10,421 nt of DNA from Deltaproteobacteria bacterium (GTDB lineage: Bacteria; Desulfobacterota_E; Deferrimicrobia; Deferrimicrobiales; Deferrimicrobiaceae): contig JAMDCN010000012.1 in assembly GCA_023489025.1 (NCBI GenBank), positions 1-10,421 on the forward strand, read 5' to 3'. Made by a program: the position numbers and the translations under genes. Shown here in pieces: positions 1 through 4,131 of this stretch (the first letter of the stretch is position 1; each line of letters opens with the position of its first letter). The notes below the pieces were generated by a model. That model was given only the letters and a program-made list of their open reading frames with translations, was not told where the DNA came from and ran no database searches.

Positions 1-445
1 CCCGTCCATACGACAGGCCGCCTGCCCGCCGCCGATCGAGCCGCACCAGCACCCGGTCCTTGGGCCACGCCCCGGAGAGGGAGTGTCCCGGGATCCGCAC
101 GATGGGCGTCTCCGGGTCGGCCGGAATCACGATCGGCCGCCCCTCGCGCGTGGAACGCAGGCGTCCCTCGACGGTCCGGCCGCCGTCCGCTCCCCGGCGG
201 TCCCGCGGGGCGCCATACGGCGTCCCCCCGCTGGAGACCCGGCCCTTCCCCCGCCGCGGCGGCTTCTTCTCCCGTTTCCCCTTCACTCCGTCCGGGTTCA
301 GAGCCTTCAGCGCGGCCTTGAAGGCGCGGCGCTCGCCCTTCTCTACGCCCGCCTCGCGGTACCACTCCTTCACCGACGCGCGCCGCTCCTCGAGCGCCTT
401 CGATCGCTGCCGGAGCCACCGTTCCCAATACGCCTGGTCGCGCAT
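1..445 (-). CDS. RNase R-like exoribonuclease, N-terminal part (runs off window)
   Basis: The 148 visible residues are the amino end of a gene that continues past base 1. The start is ATG at 445 with AAAGGAG about nine bases upstream. Residues about 33-50 (GVEKGERRAFKAALKAL) resemble the small winged-helix region of RNase R/VacB proteins. A basic linker rich in K, R, G and P follows. Residues about 95-148 (VEGRLRSTREG...IVIPAD...GAWPKDRVLVRL) match the first cold-shock/OB domain of the family. RNase R degrades structured RNA 3' to 5' in the cytoplasm. The catalytic RNB domain would lie outside the window, so activity cannot be judged. The gene is divergent from the tRNA gene and appears to belong to the host chromosome beside the integrated element. 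Family assignment rests on domain order and short motifs, so another RNB-domain protein remains possible. Confidence 0.7.
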   Translation of the reverse strand, partial: MRDQAYWERWLRQRSKALEERRASVKEWYREAGVEKGERRAFKAALKALNPDGVKGKREKKPPRRGKGRVSSGGTPYGAPRDRRGADGGRTVEGRLRSTREGRPIVIPADPETPIVRIPGHSLSGAWPKDRVLVRLDRRRAGGLSYGR

Positions 446-479
446 CCGCGAATTCTCCTTTACGAAGAAATCCTTTCCC

Positions 480-485
480 ATCATA
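480..485 (-). promoter_or_regulatory. possible -10 box for the RNase R-like gene
   Basis: On the minus strand these bases read TATGAT, five of six matches to the sigma-70 -10 consensus. The implied transcript would start near 473, giving a leader of about 28 bases that contains the AAAGGAG ribosome site. No good -35 hexamer is visible at 16-18 bases, so the call is weak. Confidence 0.25.
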
Positions 486-520
486 CCGGCAGGAATATTT
501 TTCGGGTCGGTTTTTGGGGA

Positions 521-550
521 TTGCCGCGGCGGCCGGTTTTGCGTTACTCT
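521..550 (+). promoter_or_regulatory. possible promoter of tRNA-Leu
   Basis: TTGCCG at 521-526 and TACTCT at 545-550 are separated by 18 bases and lie 20-50 bases upstream of the tRNA. The spacing is right, but the -10 match is only moderate. I see no better pair in the gap between the RNase R-like gene and the tRNA. Confidence 0.3.
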
Positions 551-570
551 TCTACTTCCGCGCAATGCGT

Positions 571-657
571 GCCGAAGTGGCGGAACTGGCAGACGCGCCA
601 GATTCAGGGTCTGGTGTGGGCAACCACGTGGGGGTTCAAATCCCCCCTTCGGCACCA
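571..657 (+). tRNA. tRNA-Leu(CAG)
   Basis: This is a full class II tRNA cloverleaf. The acceptor stem GCCGAAG (571-577) pairs with CTTCGGC (647-653). The anticodon stem CCAGA/TCTGG encloses the loop TTCAGGG, with anticodon CAG at 605-607. A long variable arm follows at about 615-629. The T arm is GGGGG-TTCAAAT-CCCCC (630-646). Discriminator A and an encoded CCA occupy 654-657. The gene decodes CUG leucine codons. Its 3' end is the apparent integration site: the neighbouring tyrosine integrase points toward it, and its stop codon lies in the T-loop. Because the tRNA is complete, the element restored the 3' end on integration, as is usual for tRNA-targeting integrases. Confidence 0.97.
630..657. 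other. presumed attachment site (att) in the tRNA-Leu 3' end
   Basis: The T arm, acceptor strand and CCA of the tRNA meet the 3' end of the integrase gene, the usual layout where a tyrosine integrase uses a tRNA 3' end as its core site. The true core limits cannot be set because no second copy of this segment is visible in the window. The partner site should lie beyond base 10421. Confidence 0.6.
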
Positions 658-1802
658 ATACTTACGAGCTTTTCAGTTTTTCCCGCTTTCGGATTTCTGA
701 CCAAATTCTGACCATCTTTTCCCGCCTTCCATGCGGGGAGGCTGTTGATGGCCTTCCGCTTGTGCTCCGGGGACAGGTGCGCGTACCGCTTCATCATCGT
801 GAAGTCGGAATGCCCCAGGAGCTCCATGAGGGTGAAGTCGTCCGTCCCTCCCATCTTCTGGTGACTCGCGAAGGTGTGCCGGAGGTCGTGGAACCGGAAG
901 CCCGGGGGGATCCCCGCCTTCACCTTCGCCGCGGACCATGCCTCCCGGAGGTCCTTCATCGGACCCGTGATCACTCGAACCTTGCCCCGCCGTAGCGCCT
1001 TGCGCACCCGTGGGGCCCGGAAGACCAGGTCGGAGAAGGTAACTACCCTGACGCCGCCCTGCTCCTCCCTGAGCCGCTTCAATTCCACCGCCAGGCGATC
1101 GGAGACGGGGATCTCCCGGGGCTTCGCGTTTTTCGTCCGGTCGGCCGTGAGGTAGATCTGCCCGCCGCGGATCTCCCGCCAGCGGAGGCCCAGGATCTCC
1201 GCTTTCCTCATCCCCGTCTCGAGGGCACAGAGCACGATCGGCTTCAGGTGGGGATGACACGCCTCGAGGAGACGGCCGGCCTCCTCGATCGACAGGAAGG
1301 AGTTGCGCCCGGGCGGTTCGGGGAACATCTTCACCCTGGAAGCCGGATTCTTCGGCAGCAGCTCCCACTGGACGGCCTTGCTGAGCATCCCCCGGAGACA
1401 GGCCATCTCCCGGTTGACGGCCGTCCCGCTCCGGGGTTTCTTCGCTCTGGTCGGGGTTTCCTTCCGCGCGCTCTTGAACCGCTCCACGTCGAGCGCCGTG
1501 ATCTCCGAGAGGATCCGGCCGGCGAAGTGCTTCCGGACGATCTTGATGTAGTACCTCTCGTTGTGGTAGCTCCTCTTCCCCTTGGCCTGCTTCTCGTACT
1601 CGTCGACCAGGTCCTCGAAGGGAACCGGCTTCTCCGGGGTTTCCCTGAATTTACCGTCCCGGATCTCCTGCAACTTCTTCCCGAGGTACTCCTGTGCCTC
1701 CTTTTTTTTCGGACCGACCGCCTCCCGGATCCGCTTCCCCTTGAAATAGAAGTCGACGAAGTAGACGGTCCCCTTCTTGCCCACGTACTTGTAGACGCCC
1801 AT
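636..1802 (-). CDS. int: tyrosine recombinase (element integrase)
   Basis: This protein of 388 aa would integrate and excise the element at tRNA-Leu. Residues 1-55 carry an N-terminal strand-rich segment (VYKYVGKKGTVYFVDFYFKG) typical of the arm-binding or AP2-like domain. Residues about 60-150 form the SAM-like core-binding domain. The catalytic domain shows Arg199 (ETGMRKAE), Lys224 in the beta hairpin, His305 and Arg308 in FHDLRHTFASH, His331 in LLGHSDFT, and Tyr340 in MKRYAH. All catalytic residues are therefore present. An upstream in-frame ATG at 1967 exists, but the sequence it adds overlaps the preceding small gene and looks non-coding. The ATG at 1802 fits the coupled junction (GGAAGGGCGGCCTGAGATG). 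The last six codons are antisense to the tRNA 3' end. The gene is last in the operon that starts at about 3211. Confidence 0.93.
   Translation of the reverse strand: MGVYKYVGKKGTVYFVDFYFKGKRIREAVGPKKKEAQEYLGKKLQEIRDGKFRETPEKPVPFEDLVDEYEKQAKGKRSYHNERYYIKIVRKHFAGRILSEITALDVERFKSARKETPTRAKKPRSGTAVNREMACLRGMLSKAVQWELLPKNPASRVKMFPEPPGRNSFLSIEEAGRLLEACHPHLKPIVLCALETGMRKAEILGLRWREIRGGQIYLTADRTKNAKPREIPVSDRLAVELKRLREEQGGVRVVTFSDLVFRAPRVRKALRRGKVRVITGPMKDLREAWSAAKVKAGIPPGFRFHDLRHTFASHQKMGGTDDFTLMELLGHSDFTMMKRYAHLSPEHKRKAINSLPAWKAGKDGQNLVRNPKAGKTEKLVSIGAEGGI
695..714. repeat. short direct repeat TTCTGACCA x2
   Basis: TTCTGACCA occurs at 695-703 and again at 706-714, one helical turn apart, inside the 3' end of the integrase gene and about 40 bases from the presumed core site. 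Repeats placed like this can be integrase or excisionase arm sites. Here they may be coincidence. Confidence 0.3.
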
Positions 1803-1803
1803 C

Positions 1804-1989
1804 TCAGGCCGCCCTTCCGGCGCCGGCGCGCGCCTCTTCCGCAATCCGTATCTTGCATTCCCGCTCGACCGCGTCCTCTTCCCGGCGCCGCTGAAACGCG
1901 AACGGACAGTGCTGCCGTTCGCAGTCCAGGAGGGGCCTTCCGGAAAGGTGCTCGCACTCGATTTCACAGCATGCGAAGGGATCCCCCAT
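1804..1989 (-). CDS. small cysteine-rich protein, second copy
   Basis: The 61-aa protein begins MGDPFACCEIECEHL and contains DCERQHCP, a basic-acidic run (QRRREEDAVERECKIRI) and an Ala/Gly-rich tail. Five of its six cysteines and two histidines lie in the first 30 residues, which could bind a metal; that is an inference. I do not recognise the family. It is a close copy of the first part of the gene at 1992-2351 (offset 362 bases, with a 50-base perfect match), so it arose by local duplication. The start ATG at 1989 follows the upstream stop by two bases (TGACGATG) and has GGAAGG upstream. Its own stop TGA is one base from the integrase start. Both junctions imply translational coupling. The duplicate ends diverge: this copy has a separate stop where the first copy reads through. 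Confidence 0.7.
   Translation of the reverse strand: MGDPFACCEIECEHLSGRPLLDCERQHCPFAFQRRREEDAVERECKIRIAEEARAGAGRAA
1844..1893. repeat. 50-bp perfect direct repeat, copy 1
   Basis: These 50 bases are identical to 2206-2255. They are the best-conserved part of a longer diverged duplication (about 1844-2000 and 2206-2362) that covers the small cysteine-rich gene and its ribosome-binding junction. Confidence 0.9.
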
Positions 1990-1991
1990 CG

Positions 1992-2351
1992 TCAGGCCGC
2001 CTTCCCGCGGCGTTTTTCCGTCGCCTTTTGGTTCCCTACGCGCAGAAGCCGGCGTTCAAGGTCCTTGCGCAGCTCTTCCTCGCTGCAGGGTCCGCACGCG
2101 GTTACTACCTCTCCGGTGTCGGCCTTGGTCACGATTCCGAGAAGCCCCCAGTCCCTCCCGCAGAGTTCGCACTTGTCCATGGTTAGGCCGCCTTCCTCTT
2201 CCTCGATCCGTATCTTGCATTCCCGCTCGACCGCGTCCTCTTCCCGGCGCCGCTGCCAGGCATACGGACAATGCTCTTTTTCGCAGTCCACGAGTAGTCT
2301 TCCGGAAAGGTGCTCGCATTCGATCTCACAGCAGGCGAAGGCATCGACCAT
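1992..2351 (-). CDS. fused cysteine-rich protein: first copy joined to a zinc-ribbon-like part
   Basis: The 119-aa protein has two parts. Residues 1-57 (MVDAFACCEIECEHL...CKIRIEEEEGGLT) are the paralogue of the next gene downstream. Residues 58-119 begin MDKCELCGRDWG and include VVTACGPCSEEEL, giving two CxxC pairs about 30 residues apart as in small zinc ribbons. A basic tail follows. At the join the DNA reads GGAAGGCGGCCTAACCATGG, almost the same as the stop/start junctions elsewhere in this operon. The stop triplet is in another frame here, so the first part reads through into the second. An internal start at 2180 (62 aa) could still be used, since GGAAGG lies at the right distance. The start at 2351 has GGGAGG upstream and lies two bases after the previous stop. 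The family is unknown. A role in regulation or nucleic-acid binding is only a guess. Confidence 0.65.
   Translation of the reverse strand: MVDAFACCEIECEHLSGRLLVDCEKEHCPYAWQRRREEDAVERECKIRIEEEEGGLTMDKCELCGRDWGLLGIVTKADTGEVVTACGPCSEEELRKDLERRLLRVGNQKATEKRRGKAA
2206..2255. repeat. 50-bp perfect direct repeat, copy 2
   Basis: Identical to 1844-1893, in the same orientation and 362 bases apart. See that entry for the extent of the longer diverged duplication. Confidence 0.9.
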
Positions 2352-2353
2352 CG

Positions 2354-2950
2354 TCAGGCCTCCCTTTTCGGCCACTCCGGCTTGTCCAGGTCGTAGGCAA
2401 TCCGGGTGACACGACCGAGTATTGCGACCGGGTTCTTTTCAATCTGGTCCGTGCCCCATGCAAACGCCTTGATGGAACAGGGGAGACCATTGGGGGCGAA
2501 GTTCCGGGCGAAAAGGAGGAATCGCCCGCCGTCGTGCAGGATGTGGCGAACCGTGGTCCTTTCGAGTTGGCCCAGGTACAGGTGACGGTATCGGACCACG
2601 TAAAGAGACCGCTCTTCTATTTCATCCCATTCCCGCGCATCCCGCGGGATGTTCTCGATATTGAAGAAGACCTCTGCCCCGTACGGGATCAGCGGCTCCA
2701 TGGATGAATCGGGCATCCAAAGTCGGTACATTGTCTCCGCAATATGTTCAACCGCGTCCCACGCCATTTCCCCCGATAGCAGCTGTTCCTTCGCTTTGGC
2801 CTCCACAGCGGCCAAGTGCGCCGCCACTTCCCGAATAAAGGGTTCACGCTCGGCCTTCCGCTTCGCTTCCTGTTCCTCGTAATACTCAGCGCTTCCGACG
2901 GTGACGACAACGCCTTGTTCCTGAAAAACTGTTGCCTCTTTCAGATCCAT
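2354..2950 (-). CDS. S24/LexA-like protein without HTH and without the catalytic lysine
   Basis: The 198-aa protein has a charged, helix-forming first 70 residues (EEQEAKRKAEREP...AKAKEQLLSGEMAWDAVEHI) with no recognisable DNA-binding helix-turn-helix. The C-terminal half resembles the S24 peptidase fold of LexA and CI-type repressors. It has WMPDSSMEPLIPYGAEVFF with the nucleophile-position Ser83, then YVVRYR, then RFLLFARNFAP, and NPVAILGRVTRI at the end. The general-base lysine normally found in a V-K-R motif appears replaced by Arg135 (TTVRHIL), so self-cleavage is doubtful. A role as regulator, anti-repressor or partner of another repressor is inferred from its place after the excisionase-like gene. 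The start ATG at 2950 has a very strong AAAGGAGGAGG upstream. The stop is two bases before the next start. Confidence 0.72.
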   Translation of the reverse strand: MDLKEATVFQEQGVVVTVGSAEYYEEQEAKRKAEREPFIREVAAHLAAVEAKAKEQLLSGEMAWDAVEHIAETMYRLWMPDSSMEPLIPYGAEVFFNIENIPRDAREWDEIEERSLYVVRYRHLYLGQLERTTVRHILHDGGRFLLFARNFAPNGLPCSIKAFAWGTDQIEKNPVAILGRVTRIAYDLDKPEWPKREA

Positions 2951-2975
2951 GTCCCCTCCTCCTTTCTTCCGAGGT

Positions 2976-3182
2976 TCACGCCGCCGGCGGGGCCTCCCGC
3001 CTGTGCTCCTGGATGTACCGCTCCACGTCCTCCGGATCGAAGCGGACAGCCCGCCCTAACTTGATGGAGGGGAGATCCCTAGCCGCCGCCAGTGCGTACA
3101 CCTGTTGCTTCGAGAAATCGAGAATCTTGCCTACCTCCCCCGCGCGAAGAAGCCCAGTCCTTTCTTGACTCACCACGCTCAC
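2976..3182 (-). CDS. excisionase-type helix-turn-helix protein
   Basis: The 68-aa protein is a single MerR/excisionase-type winged helix. LLRAGEVGKILDFSKQQVYALAAARDLPSIKLGRAVRFDPEDVERYIQ has the usual order: recognition helix, RDLPS turn, KLGR strand, and DPEDVERYI helix. Such proteins direct tyrosine integrases toward excision, or act as small repressors. Its place as first gene of the operon ending in the integrase supports a directionality-factor role. The start is a GTG. The longest option is 3182, but the purine tract GGAAAGGGG touches it, so GTG at 3176 or 3173 is better spaced and the protein may be two or three residues shorter. Transcription should start near 3211, under the palindrome at 3201-3227. 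Confidence 0.82.
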   Translation of the reverse strand: MSVVSQERTGLLRAGEVGKILDFSKQQVYALAAARDLPSIKLGRAVRFDPEDVERYIQEHRREAPPAA

Positions 3183-3200
3183 CCCCTTTCCGTCCGCTAT

Positions 3201-3227
3201 GGGATATATTGTATTACAAGATATCCC
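3201..3227. promoter_or_regulatory. 27-bp palindromic operator
   Basis: GGGATAT-A-TTGTA-T-TACAA-G-ATATCCC is symmetrical around base 3214, with only one mismatched pair (3208/3220). It covers the -10 box (3218-3223) and probable start (about 3211) of the leftward operon, so a bound protein would block it. The divergent ribbon-helix-helix protein is the best candidate binder; the excisionase-like protein or the S24-like protein are alternatives. A second, weaker symmetry (CTATTGTGTCAACAG, 3235-3249) overlaps the -35 box. Confidence 0.7.
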
Positions 3228-3246
3228 ACGTGCTCTATTGTGTCAA
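3218..3246 (-). promoter_or_regulatory. promoter of the excisionase-integrase operon
   Basis: On the minus strand a perfect TTGACA (3246-3241) is followed after exactly 17 bases by TATCTT (3223-3218), four of six matches to the -10 consensus. The predicted start near 3211 gives a leader of about 30 bases before the first GTG. No comparable pair is seen further downstream, where all genes are tightly packed. Confidence 0.65.
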
Positions 3247-3262
3247 CAGTTTTCTTGGTTGT

Positions 3263-3270
3263 GCTACATT
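3263..3270 (+). promoter_or_regulatory. possible -10 element for the ribbon-helix-helix gene
   Basis: GCTACATT on the + strand, with TG directly before it (TG-C-TACATT at 3262-3270), looks like an extended -10 box. The -35 region is poor, which is tolerated with an extended -10. The implied start near 3277 coincides with the ATG, so the message would be leaderless, and no ribosome site is seen before that ATG. Confidence 0.35.
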
Positions 3271-3276
3271 GTCGTC

Positions 3277-3462
3277 ATGCCGAGGGGACCGAAACCGAAG
3301 TATTCCGACCACCTTGCGCTCCGACTGGAGCCCGAGCTTCGCAAGTGGTTGGAGGAGATGGCCGCGAACGAACAGCGAACGGCGTCGCAGATGGCGCGGA
3401 TCCTCCTTCAGGAGGCGAGAGAGGCGAGGGGACCGAAGAAGGGCAAGAAAAAGCCTTCCTGA
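3277..3462 (+). CDS. ribbon-helix-helix (Arc/CopG-like) transcription regulator
   Basis: The 61-aa protein has a short beta strand (HLALRLE) and two helices (PELRKWLEEMAANEQR and TASQMARILLQEAREA), the classic ribbon-helix-helix order. A lysine-rich tail follows (GPKKGKKKPS). Dimers of this fold insert paired strands into the DNA major groove and bind palindromes. The gene diverges from the excisionase-integrase operon, and the 27-bp palindrome lies between them, so it is the likely local repressor. The start ATG at 3277 opens MPRGPKPKYSDHL, a typical beginning for such proteins. Extending to an upstream ATG at 3199 would add a hydrophobic segment encoded by the operator itself and is unlikely. 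No Shine-Dalgarno sequence precedes 3277, so translation may be leaderless. A C-terminal overlap with a toxin gene, as in toxin-antitoxin pairs, is not seen. Confidence 0.78.
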   Translation: MPRGPKPKYSDHLALRLEPELRKWLEEMAANEQRTASQMARILLQEAREARGPKKGKKKPS

Positions 3463-3587
3463 AGCCTTCCTGACCGACGATCGCCGGATTGACGCCGACC
3501 CGGCCCGGGCGTACGATTTTTCCAAGGGTGGCTCCATTGCCCCCAGGCGTCGTGCCCGGCCTGGATTCGGCTCCAGGGATCCCGCAC

Positions 3588-3660
3588 GGCGCCGGAAGGC
3601 TCAGGACCCCGGTCAACATTCACCGGGCACAACTTGGGCCTTGTTTCATCCGCAGGCGCT
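3588..3660 (+). ncRNA. putative structured RNA element, copy B
   Basis: This 73-nt segment aligns without gaps to 5696-5768 with 54 identities. It folds as nested stems. The outer is GGCGCC/GGCGCT, the middle is AGGCTCA (3597-3603) with TGGGCCT (3635-3641), and the inner is CCCGGT/ACCGGG (3608-3613/3622-3627) with an 8-base loop. Relative to the other copy the middle stem shows a G-C to A-U double change and a U-A to U.G change, and the inner loop is not conserved. That pattern is expected if structure is selected. The + strand is slightly favoured because the U.G pair holds only there. The class is unknown. A DNA site for packaging or replication is the alternative. Confidence 0.5.
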
Positions 3661-3697
3661 TCGCCGGCCCCGGCCTTGGACTCCGGGCCCCCGGCGA

Positions 3698-3724
3698 GGC
3701 GCCGTTAGGCTCAAAGACTCGGTC
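3698..3724 (+). repeat. partial third copy of the element's 5' end
   Basis: These 27 bases match 3588-3614 at 20 positions, including GGCGCCG, AGGCTCA and CGGTC in register. The rest of the 73-nt element is not recognisable afterward. The second AGGCTCA could compete with the first one for TGGGCCT at 3635-3641. Confidence 0.5.
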
Positions 3725-3776
3725 GCCGTTCAACTGACGTTGGACAGTGCGCAACTTGAAGAATTGAGGGCAAGAC

Positions 3777-3953
3777 ATGGGCCGGAACTCGAACGGTGGT
3801 GGGAAGGGAAGTTCGGTCACTCCTTCGACCTCCTTACTCAATCGGAAGCTCGGTATCTCGCCCGCTCCAAGGATGCTGACACCATCCGAGATCGAATTGC
3901 TGCGGCGGAGCAAGCAGGAAATTCAGGAGAAGCTTCTCAAGAAGGCCGCGTAG
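3777..3953 (+). CDS. small phage-type protein (58 aa)
   Basis: The protein begins MGRNSNGGGKGSSVTPS, a Gly/Ser-rich flexible start. It ends in a predicted charged helix (MLTPSEIELLRRSKQEIQEK followed by LLKKAA). This layout recalls short phage proteins often found near terminase genes, whose role I do not know. GAGGG seven bases upstream of the ATG supports the start, and third codon positions are GC-rich as in the neighbours. It reads rightward, opposite to the terminase gene, and follows structured element B. A longer overlapping frame in another phase on the same strand also looks protein-like but has no start, so the gene choice is not certain. Confidence 0.6.
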   Translation: MGRNSNGGGKGSSVTPSTSLLNRKLGISPAPRMLTPSEIELLRRSKQEIQEKLLKKAA

Positions 3954-4131
3954 AAACATCCTACGTTTCGTCTGCCGAAATAATCACCGGAATCTCCGAG
4001 CGCGAAAGCGATCTTGCCGAGGAACTCCTCGACAACGGCGCGCTAGGTGCGGCTTCCCATCGATGGTCAGGTCCCCGTCCACAAGGTGGAACGCCACAAT
4101 CCCGTCCTTGCGAGGCTTGTCGAGCTCCTGC
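3954..4131. other. short gap with possible gene remnants
   Basis: No complete gene is seen. On the minus strand, directly after the terminase stop, a frame reads FLEQELDKPRKDGIVAFHL and continues DGDLTIDGKPHL before becoming arginine-rich and ending at 3984. It lacks an ATG; a GTG at 4097 would give 37 aa. On the + strand another frame reads SAEIITGISERESDLAEELL up to about 4050. The two may be remnants meeting at a rearrangement point. Confidence 0.3.

Larger units (their letters stand above)
3463..3776. other. gene-free, hairpin-rich region holding structured element copy B
   Basis: No convincing gene is seen in these 314 bases on either strand. The stretch contains the hairpin CCTGGA-TTCGGC-TCCAGG at 3560-3577, the 73-nt structured element (3588-3660), a GC-rich stem CGCCGG/CCGGCG at about 3661-3696, and a partial repeat of the element's 5' end at 3698-3724. 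Ribosome-site-like GAGGG before the 58-aa gene lies at the right end. The whole stretch may be one structured transcript or a protein-binding site. Confidence 0.5.

Noticed and set aside
60..995. Long rightward open frame across the RNase R-like gene, tRNA and integrase end
   Set aside because: It crosses a perfect tRNA and is antisense to two recognisable proteins. Its composition (Arg/Pro/Ser-rich) is that of a GC-rich shadow frame.
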